Of a stretch of DNA of 64,000 nucleotides, positions 37,593 to 46,392 are shown one piece after another. The notes beneath the pieces were generated by a model. The model had not been told where the DNA came from, made no database searches, and saw only the letters and a program-made list of their open reading frames with translations. A program made the translations under genes and the position numbers. Source of the stretch: Pseudomonadota bacterium. Lineage in GTDB: Bacteria; Pseudomonadota; Gammaproteobacteria; Acidiferrobacterales; Acidiferrobacteraceae. Position 1 is the first letter of the stretch; every line of letters starts with the position of its first letter. The stretch is taken from assembly GCA_021784755.1 (NCBI GenBank), contig JAJYHM010000049.1, positions 1-64,000 on the forward strand. The letters run 5' to 3'.

Positions 37593-39092
37593 ATGATCGA
37601 CGTCTATCGACACATAGCCCTGAGTATCGCGATCTGGCTGCCTATCGCCACAGGCCTTGTCATCCTAGCCCTGGGCGGCCGTGCGCCCGGCCTTGTGCGG
37701 CCCTTGGGGACGGCGGGCGCGGGGATCACCTTCCTTGCCACCGTGCCGCTCTGGGGGCTCTTTCATGCCCATTCGTTTGCCATGCAATTCGGCGAGCGCA
37801 TACCGTGGATACCCGCTTTCCATATCAACTACGCCTTAGGCCTAGACGGTATATCGCTGCCCCTCGTGATGCTCACGAGCTTCATAGGCGTGGTCGTCGT
37901 GATCGCCGCGGGACCTGCGGTCAAGGAGCGCGTGGCGGAATACTTCGCCGCCTTTCTCATTATGGAAGGGCTCATGATCGGCGTCTTCTGCGCGCTCGAT
38001 GCCATGCTCTTCTACGTCTTTTGGGAGGCTATGCTGATTCCGATGTTTTTGATCATCGGCATCTGGGGTGGGCCAAACCGCGTGTACGCGACCATCAAGT
38101 TCTTCTTGTACACCTTTCTCGGATCGGTGCTTATGCTGATCGCCCTTTTGTACCTGCATTTCGAGGCGGGCGAGACCTTCAATATCGCGTCTTTCTATCA
38201 TCTGCCACTCGGAAACACGCCACAAATCCTGATATTTCTGGCCTTCCTGATTGCCTTCGCGGTCAAGATTCCGATGTGGCCTGTGCATACATGGTTGCCC
38301 GACGCCCATGTCGAAGCTCCCACGGGGGGGTCCGTGGTTCTGGCCGCCATTATGCTGAAGATGGGTGCCTACGGATTCGTGCGGTTCAGCCTGCCCATCG
38401 TGCCTGAGGCAAGCCATGAGCTCGCGGGCCTCATGATCACTCTGTCGCTGATCGCTATCGTCTACATAGGTCTGGTTGCGCTCGTGCAGGACGACATGAA
38501 GAAGCTCATCGCCTATTCGTCCATCGCGCACATGGGGTTTGTCACTCTGGGCATCTTCCTCTTCCAGAACATCGCTATGGAAGGGGCGCTGGTACAGATG
38601 ATTTCGCACGGTTTCGTGTCGGCGGGCCTGTTTTTGTGCGTAGGCGTCCTCTATGACCGCCTCCATTCGCGCGCCATCCATGACTACGGGGGGGTCGCAA
38701 ACCGCATGCCGATCTTCGCGGCTTTTATGATGCTCTTTGCCATGGCCAATGCCGGACTGCCCGGAACCTCGGGTTTCGTTGGGGAGTTGTTCGTTATCCT
38801 TGGCGCCTTCAAGGCGGATTTCTGGTATGCGGTGCTGGCGGCGACCACGCTCATCTCGGGTGCCGCCTATACGCTTTGGATGTATAAGCGGGTGATCTTT
38901 GGCGCGGTCACGAAGCCTGCCGTGGCGGGTCTTTCAGACGTCACGGGTCGCGAACTTACGTTCCTCGCCGTGTTAGGCGTCGCCGTCTTGTTCTTGGGTC
39001 TATGGCCGGCGCCTTTGCTCCATGTGATGGCGGCGTCGGTGCATCATCTTTTATTGCGTCCGGGCGTACAGCTCGGCGGCGCGACTCCCTAG
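37593..39092 (+). CDS. nuoM: Complex I subunit NuoM (antiporter-like)
   Basis: A 499-residue antiporter-like subunit with about 14 helices. Key segments are YVFWEAMLIPMFLIIGIWGG with the proton-path Glu, KIPMWPVHTWLPDAHVEAPT and KKLIAYSSIAHMGFVTLGIF. It follows nuoL by eight bases and precedes nuoN by nine. Confidence 0.97.
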   Translation: MIDVYRHIALSIAIWLPIATGLVILALGGRAPGLVRPLGTAGAGITFLATVPLWGLFHAHSFAMQFGERIPWIPAFHINYALGLDGISLPLVMLTSFIGVVVVIAAGPAVKERVAEYFAAFLIMEGLMIGVFCALDAMLFYVFWEAMLIPMFLIIGIWGGPNRVYATIKFFLYTFLGSVLMLIALLYLHFEAGETFNIASFYHLPLGNTPQILIFLAFLIAFAVKIPMWPVHTWLPDAHVEAPTGGSVVLAAIMLKMGAYGFVRFSLPIVPEASHELAGLMITLSLIAIVYIGLVALVQDDMKKLIAYSSIAHMGFVTLGIFLFQNIAMEGALVQMISHGFVSAGLFLCVGVLYDRLHSRAIHDYGGVANRMPIFAAFMMLFAMANAGLPGTSGFVGELFVILGAFKADFWYAVLAATTLISGAAYTLWMYKRVIFGAVTKPAVAGLSDVTGRELTFLAVLGVAVLFLGLWPAPLLHVMAASVHHLLLRPGVQLGGATP

Positions 39093-39101
39093 GGTGGTAC
39101 C

Positions 39102-40535
39102 ATGGCGTATATAACACCGGTCTTGCCGGAAATCATCGTTTTGACCATGGCCTGCGTGATCTTGCTTGCGGACCTCTTCTGGAGGCGACGATTCAAAGGC
39201 TTGATGTATGGTGTGTCGCAGGCAACGCTCGTGGGCGCGGGCTTCGCGGCCTACCATATGCTGGGCGATGCGCCCACCGTCATTTTCCATGGCATGGTGG
39301 TGGGCGATCGCTTGAGCGCCATTTTCCAGATCGCCATCTTCATGCTGACGATCGGCGTGCTCGCCTATTCACGCACCTATATCGCCGAGCGGGGGGTGTT
39401 CCGCAGCGAATATTTCGTGCTCGCGCTCACAGGTGTCGTCGGGATGTGCGTCATGGTGAGCGCGGCGCATTTCTTGTCGCTTTATCTCGGGCTTGAGCTT
39501 TTGTCATTGAGTCTCTACGCGCTCATCGCCATGCAGCGAGACTCCATTGGCGCGACCGAGGCGGCGATGAAGTATTTCGTGCTGGGCGCGCTGGCATCAG
39601 GTCTGTTGCTCTATGGAATGTCTATGCTCTATGGGGCGACCGGCAGTCTGCGCATCACGCAGGTGGCCAGCGTGCTTGCCACGCTGCCGCCGCACAATCT
39701 GGTGGCGACACTGGGGCTCGTTTTCGTGCTCTCGGGGCTCGCCTTCAAGCTCGGGGCGGTACCCTTCCACATGTGGATACCGGATGTTTATGAAGGGGCG
39801 CCGACTGCGGTGACCTTGTATGTGAGCACGGCACCCAAGGTGGCCGCATTCGCGCTCTTTCTGCGTCTCCTGGTGGAGGGGCTCCATGGCCTGTCCGGGG
39901 CGTGGCAGGAGATGCTCGTCATGCTCGCGGTGCTCTCCATGGGTGTTGGCAACGTCGTTGCCATCGCGCAAACCAATATGAAGCGCATGCTCGCCTATTC
40001 GGCCATTGCTCACATGGGTTTCTTGTTGATGGGGGTCTTGAGTGCGCGTGTCGGCGGCTATGCCGACGCCCTGTTCTACGCCCTTGTCTACGCTTTCATG
40101 AGCCTCGGGGCTTTCGGTATCATCATTCTGCTCTCGCGCAAAGGTTTCGAGGCCGAGCGCCTGGAGGATCTGCGTGGCCTCCATCGGCGAAGTCCTTGGT
40201 ACGCTTGGATGATGTTGTTGTTCATGTTCTCGATGGCGGGCATCCCGCCGACCATCGGCTTCTATGCCAAGCTCGCCGTGATCCAGGCGGCGGTGAGCGC
40301 CGGCTTCTACGGACTTGCGGTGGTCGCGGTGCTGTTCTCGGTGATAGGCGCCTTTTATTACTTGCGCATCGTGAAGCTCATGTTCTTCGACGCCCCCGTG
40401 GACGCCGCCCCACTGCGCAAGGCGGGTGACCTCCGGTGGCTCTTGAGCGTCAATGGCGTGGCCATGTTGTTAGCAGCGCCGTGGGCCGGGACGCTCATTG
40501 CCATCTGCCGCGCAGCGGTACGCGGCCTACCCTAG
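39102..40535 (+). CDS. nuoN: Complex I subunit NuoN (antiporter-like)
   Basis: A 477-residue antiporter-like subunit, last of the nuo operon. Typical pieces are LELLSLSLYALIAMQRDSIG, VPFHMWIPDVYEGAPTAVTL and KRMLAYSAIAHMGFLLMGVL. No clear intrinsic terminator was seen in the 239 bases between it and the cytochrome c' gene. Confidence 0.97.
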   Translation: MAYITPVLPEIIVLTMACVILLADLFWRRRFKGLMYGVSQATLVGAGFAAYHMLGDAPTVIFHGMVVGDRLSAIFQIAIFMLTIGVLAYSRTYIAERGVFRSEYFVLALTGVVGMCVMVSAAHFLSLYLGLELLSLSLYALIAMQRDSIGATEAAMKYFVLGALASGLLLYGMSMLYGATGSLRITQVASVLATLPPHNLVATLGLVFVLSGLAFKLGAVPFHMWIPDVYEGAPTAVTLYVSTAPKVAAFALFLRLLVEGLHGLSGAWQEMLVMLAVLSMGVGNVVAIAQTNMKRMLAYSAIAHMGFLLMGVLSARVGGYADALFYALVYAFMSLGAFGIIILLSRKGFEAERLEDLRGLHRRSPWYAWMMLLFMFSMAGIPPTIGFYAKLAVIQAAVSAGFYGLAVVAVLFSVIGAFYYLRIVKLMFFDAPVDAAPLRKAGDLRWLLSVNGVAMLLAAPWAGTLIAICRAAVRGLP

Positions 40536-40774
40536 GCTGTGCACGCTGACGTGGGGCTTGTGAGGCCCCGGGGGTGGCAGCACAGGGCACAGGGCCGTCG
40601 AGTCCGGGCGGCTGCTATCTCCGCTCTCAGGCGCTGATGTCCCGCAGGCACGTTTTTCGCGCCCCACGGCCCGAGTCGTCCTTAGGTGTCATCCAGAGGT
40701 CACGAAGCGTCTGTACGCTGCCCACGCCCGACCCATTTCGAGTCGCGGTAACCCCCCTTTAAGGAGATGAGCTT

Positions 40775-41230
40775 GTGATAAAGAGATTGAAGAAGGCGGC
40801 CGCACTCGTCTGTCTGGCCACCATGCTCACGCCTTATGCCGTTTCGGCCGAGACCCGCATCCAGTCGGACATCGCCTATAGGCGCGAATTGATGGCAGCC
40901 ATGCAATGGAACCTCGTGCGCATCGCTCAGACGCTTCGGCATCAACGGCCCTATGATCCGGCGCGCCTCGCGGCCGAGGGGCAGGCGCTCGCCGCGCTCG
41001 CCGCGCTTCCTTGGGTGGCGTTCGTGCCGGGATCCGATCGCGGGGCGACCAAGGCCAGCGTGCGGATTTGGCGCGAGCCGCGCGCTTTTGGGGCGGCTGT
41101 GACCCGTTTCGAGGCGCTCGCACGGACCCTGGCGCAGGCCACCTCGCAGGGCCCGCTTACGCGCGCGGCGCGTCCACTCGAGCGCGTGGCGGGCTCGTGT
41201 CGGTCCTGTCATCACCGCTTTATTCGTTGA
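40775..41230 (+). CDS. Cytochrome c' (periplasmic)
   Basis: A 151-residue protein with a Sec signal peptide (hydrophobic stretch AAALVCLATMLTPY, cleavage near VSA-ET at 25) and a single haem motif CRSCH at 142-146 close to the C-terminus, as in the four-helix cytochromes c'. The N-terminal mature helix RIQSDIAYRRELMAAMQWNL fits. Family members bind NO or CO and are linked to nitrosative stress or electron transfer; the role here is unknown. The start is GTG preceded by AAGGAGATG. A b561-type cytochrome gene lies opposite it, 47 bases downstream, a pairing seen elsewhere. Confidence 0.85.
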   Translation: MIKRLKKAAALVCLATMLTPYAVSAETRIQSDIAYRRELMAAMQWNLVRIAQTLRHQRPYDPARLAAEGQALAALAALPWVAFVPGSDRGATKASVRIWREPRAFGAAVTRFEALARTLAQATSQGPLTRAARPLERVAGSCRSCHHRFIR

Positions 41231-41277
41231 CGGTCGCAGGCTCCGGGCACCGCGCCCGCCGTGGCGGGTGTCCGGAC

Positions 41278-42009
41278 CTAGATCTGTAGGATGAGCCAAG
41301 TGCCAAGCCCGGAGAGCGCCAGTGCAATCAGGCCGACCCAGGGTCGCGCGAAGCTTAGGTGCGGCGCGTCGGCCGGCGTATGCGTCGATGCCCGTCCGGT
41401 GATCATGGGCCGCACGAGATCGTGGCCACCGATCACCCTATGCAGGACCACGGCCGTCACGTGAGTGGCGATGAGTGCGAGGATGATGTCAAAATTGAGC
41501 TTGTGAATATGGGTCAGGAAGTCGCCTGTGTTCGATCCCACCAGGCCGTTCAGAGGCCCCGATGTCAGGACATCGTCGGTTGCGAACAGCCCGGTGCCCG
41601 CCTGGACCAATAGCGCCACCAGGAAGCCCGCCACCGCCCACCCCCCGAGGGGGTTGTGCCCGTAGGTCGGCTTCACGCCGGAGCGCCACGATTTTATGTA
41701 TGCCCAGGTCCGCCGAGGCGAGCATAGGAAGTGCGAGAAGCGCGCGGTCCGGCTTCCCACAAAACCCCATATCAGCCGAAAAAAAAGCAGCGTCAGTATC
41801 GCGTATCCACCCCACATGTGATAGCGGAGGAAGCCGTGCCCCAGATGGGCCGACGCCCACTCCCAGCCCACTAGGACCGCCAAGGTCCAATGGAATGCCC
41901 GCGTCGGCACGTCCCAAATCCGCGGCCGGTCTTGACTGCCAAGCCGGGGGGCCACCTGCGCTTCACGTTTCACGCCAGACTCCATCTCTCCTTCACGCCA
42001 GATTCTCAT
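41278..42009 (-). CDS. Cytochrome b561-type membrane protein
   Basis: About 243 residues with four predicted core helices and haem-binding His residues in TRAFHWTLAVLVGWEWASAH, GFLRYHMWGGYAIL, and HKLNFDIILALIATHVTAVV, matching the di-haem cytochrome b561/[NiFe]-hydrogenase b-type family. It should pass electrons between quinol and a periplasmic acceptor, plausibly the adjacent cytochrome c', with which it is convergent. The start is uncertain: ATG at 42009 or ATG at 41985; the track start at 42132 adds a separate hydrophobic segment that reads across the putative regulatory palindrome. Confidence 0.82.
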   Translation of the reverse strand: MRIWREGEMESGVKREAQVAPRLGSQDRPRIWDVPTRAFHWTLAVLVGWEWASAHLGHGFLRYHMWGGYAILTLLFFRLIWGFVGSRTARFSHFLCSPRRTWAYIKSWRSGVKPTYGHNPLGGWAVAGFLVALLVQAGTGLFATDDVLTSGPLNGLVGSNTGDFLTHIHKLNFDIILALIATHVTAVVLHRVIGGHDLVRPMITGRASTHTPADAPHLSFARPWVGLIALALSGLGTWLILQI

Positions 42010-42033
42010 AAGCCCACCATACGTTAATATCGA

Positions 42034-42055
42034 CATTACCACGAAGGTAGTAATG
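42034..42055. promoter_or_regulatory. 22-bp imperfect palindrome between cytochrome b and TonB receptor
   Basis: CATTACCACGAAGGTAGTAA plus TG has arms CATTACnAC and GTnGTAATG. It lies in the spacer of two divergent genes, 25 bases upstream of the cytochrome ATG and about 170 upstream of the receptor. It does not resemble a Fur box. It may be a regulator operator. Confidence 0.4.
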
Positions 42056-42221
42056 ATACCAGATTTTTTGTCGGGAACGATGGTGTCGGTCGCCGCTCGC
42101 ATGCCGCCCGCTCTTTGTAAGAATTTCGTCACGAATCGCCGACCGTAATGTCACATGGGTACGGCAGATTAGCGCCATAAAAGTTCCCGCAACCCAAAAA
42201 ATAGTGGAGGAAACCTGCACC

Positions 42222-44597
42222 ATGTCGTCCTGCAAACGCTATTCATCGGCGGCGCCTGTCCGTCTGTCCGTCGTCACATCCCTGGTCCTCTGTGCGCTTG
42301 CGGCAGGGACATCCTCCGTTTTTGCCCATGATAACTCGGTCGTCAACGTGGGCACGGTAAACGCGCAAAGCGCCAAGAAGGCCTTAAAGGCGACCAGCAC
42401 AAAGTTCACCAAGCGCCACGTCTTTAAGTCGACGCAGACCGTGCGTGTCATAGGGAAACGGCAACTTAAGGCGATCGGACCTGTGGCGGGGTCCGCGCAG
42501 GCCTTGGCGATGGCGCCGGGTGTCGCGGTGCGCGGCTACGGCGGTATCAGCGGAACGGCGCGCTATGAGATTGCCATGCGTGGCGTCAAAGTCGGTTGGT
42601 CCAGTGTGAACGGCGACGTCGAGCGCAATGGCATTACAGCGCTTTTTGACGGGGTGCCGATGAATAACCTCATATCGCACAACGGTGGCTGGGACTCAAA
42701 CGAGGTCCCGATCATGCAGCTTATCTCCGGGATCAATGTCATCTACGGGCCCGGCAATCCGGCGAATCGCTGGTTCGATAGCGTGGGCGGGACCGTGAAC
42801 TTCGTGCCCGTGCAGCCGACCGTGAAGGCCGGCGGAAGTCTCGGGCTTACCTACGGCAGTGACCAGACTGAAGGTGCAGATCTCATCGCCAATACCGGCA
42901 TGCATGACGGTTGGTCGACCGTGGTGGCCGGCGGCTTTGTGCGCAACAATACTTTCCGTACCGGTTCGTTTTCCGCTCCGAGCCGTTCTTCGGCACTTTT
43001 TGCGAAGACCGTGAAGACCTTCACCAATGGCTCGTTCAGTGTTGGCGGCTACGCGGACGACACCACCGAGTTTCGCCCGAACTTCATTCCGGTGGCGCCG
43101 ATCACAGCGGGCGCGAATGGTAGTGCCGTCACCGTGGATGGGACAGCCAATACGCCGCTCTATAGCCAATCTACGACGGGATTTTATTCGTCACTGCCCG
43201 AGTCGGTGTGGTTCAAGCAAATTGTGGTGCGCGACCGCATGCTGTATTCGCAACTGCGGCTTGATCTCGCGCCGGATCTCACCCTCCATGACATGGTTTG
43301 GTACCGCCACGGTCATCGCGTGCACTGGCGTGTGGACAATTACAATTACAACGGCGCCCCTCCGGGGACTGTGAACTCCGAGTACTACAACCCGCGGTCC
43401 GATACCTATGGCAACCGTCTGGCCTTCGACTGGGATCTGCCCATGAACCGTGTCGAGTTCGGTGGCTCGTGGATCGACCAGACGTATTCGACCCCTTACA
43501 CGGGTTATAACGTGACCTACGGCACGAGCCCGTCGAACCCTGTGCAGTATAATAACGATACGCTCGCCAATACGTATCTCACGGCCTTCGCCCAGGATGC
43601 GATTACACCCATCAAAGCCTTGACGATCACTCCGGGAGTGGCAGCCGTCGATTTCCAGACGCAATTTTTCAATAACGGCGCAAGCGCGACGCCGCCGGGG
43701 GCGACCAATCAGACAGTGGCACCGAGCGATAGCAAGGTTTTCACCCGCGTCGAGCCGTCTCTTGGGGCGGTTTTCCTGCTCGCGCCCCACTGGTCTCTCT
43801 ACGGTAACGCCGCGGAGACTTATCAGAACCCGGGGGACAACGCTTTTGGCGCCTATAGCGGGAGCAATGCCATCAATCTCGGCAGCCTGAAGCCCGTGAA
43901 AAGTGTCGACTATGAGCTCGGCACGCGGTTTCTGATCCGCCGCGCCGGTCTCCTACGGCATTTTGTGATGAATGCGGATGTCTATCAGGACCGGTTGAGC
44001 AACGAGACATTAGCCACTTATATCTCAACGGGTGGGAACTTTGCCACTACGGAATTCGCCACGGCAAGCGCCACCTACAAGGGCCTGAACCTGAGCGTGC
44101 AAGATAGCCCGACTTGGCACTGGCACGTGTTTGGCTCCGCCTCGCTCACGCATGCGCATTTCGATTCGTATGTGCCAAGCGGCAGCAACACGAACTATGG
44201 CGGGTATCCGGTCTCGTACAGCCCGAACATCACGGCCTCCATGGGTCTCGATTACCGGGTGGCGGTGGGGAGCTACCTCATATCGCCGGGCTTGTCCGAC
44301 CAGTATACGGGTACGCAATATCTGTTCAACAACGTGGTCAATGCGCCCACAAACAACGTCAAGATGCCCGCCTACAACATCGTCAACACGCAGGTGGCGA
44401 TCAAGGCCGGGACCGGGCTTGCCGGGCTGTCCTCGGTTACTCTGACGGTGGGCGTGACCAATCTCTTCAATAAGCGCTACAACCCGATCGAGTACATCAC
44501 GAGCGGGGGCTATTTCGGTGGCAATAGCGCGGGCGCGGTGCTCGCCGATCCTGGCGCGCCCCGGCAGTACTTCATCAATGTGAACGCGCGTTTCTAA
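42222..44597 (+). CDS. TonB-dependent outer membrane receptor
   Basis: A 791-residue receptor. A Sec signal peptide (SVVTSLVLCALAAGTSSVFA) is followed by a Lys-rich stretch and the plug, with VRVIGKRQLKAIGP, AMAPGVAVRGYGG, NGITALFDGVPMNN and the barrel junction GPGNPANRWFDSVGGTVNFV. The barrel ends in the aromatic terminus QYFINVNARF required by BAM. The substrate, perhaps a ferric chelate, is not evident. No TonB/ExbB/ExbD or periplasmic transporter is nearby. The ATG at 42222 has GGAGGAA ten bases ahead. A strong terminator follows the gene. Confidence 0.88.
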   Translation: MSSCKRYSSAAPVRLSVVTSLVLCALAAGTSSVFAHDNSVVNVGTVNAQSAKKALKATSTKFTKRHVFKSTQTVRVIGKRQLKAIGPVAGSAQALAMAPGVAVRGYGGISGTARYEIAMRGVKVGWSSVNGDVERNGITALFDGVPMNNLISHNGGWDSNEVPIMQLISGINVIYGPGNPANRWFDSVGGTVNFVPVQPTVKAGGSLGLTYGSDQTEGADLIANTGMHDGWSTVVAGGFVRNNTFRTGSFSAPSRSSALFAKTVKTFTNGSFSVGGYADDTTEFRPNFIPVAPITAGANGSAVTVDGTANTPLYSQSTTGFYSSLPESVWFKQIVVRDRMLYSQLRLDLAPDLTLHDMVWYRHGHRVHWRVDNYNYNGAPPGTVNSEYYNPRSDTYGNRLAFDWDLPMNRVEFGGSWIDQTYSTPYTGYNVTYGTSPSNPVQYNNDTLANTYLTAFAQDAITPIKALTITPGVAAVDFQTQFFNNGASATPPGATNQTVAPSDSKVFTRVEPSLGAVFLLAPHWSLYGNAAETYQNPGDNAFGAYSGSNAINLGSLKPVKSVDYELGTRFLIRRAGLLRHFVMNADVYQDRLSNETLATYISTGGNFATTEFATASATYKGLNLSVQDSPTWHWHVFGSASLTHAHFDSYVPSGSNTNYGGYPVSYSPNITASMGLDYRVAVGSYLISPGLSDQYTGTQYLFNNVVNAPTNNVKMPAYNIVNTQVAIKAGTGLAGLSSVTLTVGVTNLFNKRYNPIEYITSGGYFGGNSAGAVLADPGAPRQYFINVNARF

Positions 44598-44620
44598 CGC
44601 GCTCCCCGGCTCCTCACCTT

Positions 44621-44657
44621 GAAGGCCTTAAGGGCAATCCTTAAGGCCTTCTTTTTT
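44621..44657 (+). terminator. Terminator after the TonB receptor gene
   Basis: GAAGGCCTTAAGG (44621-44633) and CCTTAAGGCCTTC (44639-44651) form a perfect 13-bp stem with a 5-base loop, followed by six T residues. It lies between the convergent receptor and HiPIP-like genes; the other strand lacks an equally good T-run. Confidence 0.93.
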
Positions 44658-44985
44658 ATTGGGAGTGGACCCGCGAGGCGCAGAGGATGCAGTAACCCGT
44701 GAGCGAGATGCGCCTCGCGACGCGGGCGCAACGGCTTGGGGCCATAATCGCGCTGGCCTCTATGCCTTGCATCATCATACAGTTCGAGCGGCTGACCGCC
44801 GGTAAGAAGAAGCGGGGGCGCCCGCACATGTCGTGACCCTTGGGGTGATACTGGTAGCCTACGCGGGCCTTGCTCGCTTTGGGTGCCGGCGTGGCGATGG
44901 CCGTAACGGGCAGTGCCATGGCCGCCGTTGCGAGCGCGCGTCGCGGGAAATGGCGTCCAGAGACTTGTCCTGTCGTGGCCCACAC
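44656..44985 (-). CDS. HiPIP-like small iron-sulfur protein, atypical
   Basis: A 109-residue protein resembling high-potential iron-sulfur proteins/iron oxidase Iro. It has an Arg-Arg signal-like segment (PRRALATAAMALPVTAIATP), the mature start KASKARVGYQYHPKG, then MCGRPRFFLP, and near the end CARVARRISLTGYC, with the ISxxGYC end typical of HiPIP. Five Cys are in the mature part (54, 69, 86, 99, 102), but the expected second ligand of CxxC is Pro57. A 22-residue insertion with Cys69 may supply a ligand. The start is a GTG without a clear ribosome binding site. It may carry electrons in the periplasm or be degenerate. Confidence 0.55.
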   Translation of the reverse strand: MWATTGQVSGRHFPRRALATAAMALPVTAIATPAPKASKARVGYQYHPKGHDMCGRPRFFLPAVSRSNCMMMQGIEASAIMAPSRCARVARRISLTGYCILCASRVHSQ

Positions 44986-45689
44986 ATATTGAGATATCGT
45001 CCGGTACGAGGTCTTTCCATGCCCTCGAGCCCTTGCCCCTCAAACCCGGCCGCTTTCGAGGCGGGCGCCCGAGGTCAGCATGACCACTTTACGACCCGAA
45101 CGGGCCGGCCCCCCATCGGGGATTGCGCGAGCATCCGGCATGCGCTTGGCATCGACCCCGTTTGAGGGGGCGTGATCGATGCGGCTTGCGGGCGCGTCCG
45201 CCAGAGAAGGTCGCGCGCACCCCCCGTCCTGTTGGGGCGTAGGTGTCGACCCACCCCCGATCCTCTGTGTATACCGTGCCTGGCACCTCGGGCGGGATGT
45301 CGAAGTCGCCCGCCAGGGATGGAGGCCCCGCAAAGGCCTTGAGCGCCTGCCCCAAGGCCTCGACCTGCCGCAGGTTCTGGGTCGTGACCCGTCAGCAGTG
45401 GGCATTGGTGAATTGCGAGACCTCCCCTTGCCGGGCGCAGGTCGCCCCTATGGGTGTATCCTGCCACTATGGGGAGCGAGGTTTGGGCGTGTCGCGAGGT
45501 CGGCTTGGTTTGCGAGCCGCGCAATCGGGCGGCACGCTGAGGGGCTATCGATTCGGGATCCGCTGTCTGTGAGCGCGCGTTTGCCCATGTCCTACGGATA
45601 TCCGGGCCGTGCCAGAGGCGCCCGGCTCAAGAGCGTGTCCCGGAGCATGTCCCGAAACCGCCGCCATGGGTCTCCGTACAGAATAATGT
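44986..45689. other. 700-bp region without a confident gene
   Basis: Between the HiPIP-like gene and tRNA-fMet I see no gene I can defend. On the minus strand, a frame around 45089-45390 reads QNLRQVEALGQALKAF then GDFDIPPEVPGTVYTEDRG; it looks coding in composition but has no good start, and a stop codon lies just upstream. It may be a decayed gene fragment. ORFs that run into the tRNA are artefacts. Confidence 0.5.
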
Positions 45690-45766
<77 letters not shown>

Positions 45767-45779
45767 CCGAAGGGCGCAG

Positions 45780-45807
45780 AGTCTACCATGTTCCCGGACA
45801 ATGGCAA
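45780..45807 (-). promoter_or_regulatory. Promoter of tRNA-fMet
   Basis: On the minus strand TTGCCA (45807-45802), a 16-base spacer, TAGACT (45785-45780). The predicted start is about seven bases before the tRNA. It is back to back with the rimP promoter. Confidence 0.65.
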
Positions 45808-45824
45808 GCGTTTGGCTGCGCGCA

Positions 45825-45852
45825 TTGAAGTTTTCGACGGAAGGCTTATAAT
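45825..45852 (+). promoter_or_regulatory. Promoter of the rimP-nusA-infB operon
   Basis: TTGAAG (45825-45830), a 16-base spacer and a perfect TATAAT (45847-45852). Transcription should start near 45860, giving a leader of about 60 bases that contains the hairpin listed next. Confidence 0.75.
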
Positions 45853-45884
45853 CCGGCTTTATCTCGTAATAGGTCGTTCGGCGG

Positions 45885-45906
45885 AAGTGGGCGTATGCCC
45901 ACTTTT
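45885..45906 (+). ncRNA. rimP leader hairpin
   Basis: AAGTGGGC-gtat-GCCCACTT followed by TT: an 8-bp stem with a tetraloop, just ahead of rimP. A short hairpin with a T-tail at this spot resembles the rimP-leader motif described for proteobacteria, proposed to regulate the operon in cis. The ATG that the ORF track uses for rimP lies in the loop and 3' arm. Confidence 0.6.
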
Positions 45907-45918
45907 GCGTTTATGGTC

Positions 45919-46374
45919 ATGGAGAAACGAATTCAGGCGGATCGGCTGCGGGCCCTGGTAGAGCCCGCCGTGGCGCACCTCGGTTTCGAGGTGGTCGACA
46001 TCGAGTTCATAAGCGGGCAAAAAACCCTGCGTATCTATATCGACGGGCCGCAGGGCGTCGTAGTCGATGATTGTGCGCGGGTGAGCCGTCAGGTGAGCGC
46101 GCTCTTCGATGTCGAAGACCCGATTCCGGGCCAGTACACGCTCGAGATCTCATCGCCCGGTCTCGACCGGCCGCTGGCCCGTCGAGCGGATTTCGAGCGG
46201 TTTGCGGGATCTTTGGTCAAAGTTAAGACCGTGGCGCCGGTGGACGGACGCCGCAACTTTCAAGGGCGCTTGATCGGCCTCGTAGGCGAGAATGTGGTCT
46301 TGGAAGCGGACGAAACGCGTTATGATCTCGCGTTCGACAATATCGAGAAGGCGAGACTTGTGCCCGTACTCTGA
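45919..46374 (+). CDS. rimP: Ribosome maturation factor RimP
   Basis: A 151-residue RimP that assists 30S assembly. Signatures are VEPAVAHLGFEVVDIEFISG, VDDCARVSRQVSALFDVEDP and LEISSPGLDRPLARRADFE. The track start at 45895 is inside a hairpin; ATG 45919 gives the normal length (E. coli RimP is about the same) and alignable N-terminus EKRIQADRL. It is first in the rimP-nusA-infB-rbfA-truB operon. Confidence 0.95.
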   Translation: MEKRIQADRLRALVEPAVAHLGFEVVDIEFISGQKTLRIYIDGPQGVVVDDCARVSRQVSALFDVEDPIPGQYTLEISSPGLDRPLARRADFERFAGSLVKVKTVAPVDGRRNFQGRLIGLVGENVVLEADETRYDLAFDNIEKARLVPVL

Positions 46375-46392
46375 GGGCGGCTGGAGGCAGTG

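Noticed and set aside
40536-40774. Terminator after nuoN
   Set aside because: GC-rich inverted repeats (for example GGGGCttgtgaGGCCCC) are present but none is followed by a T-run.
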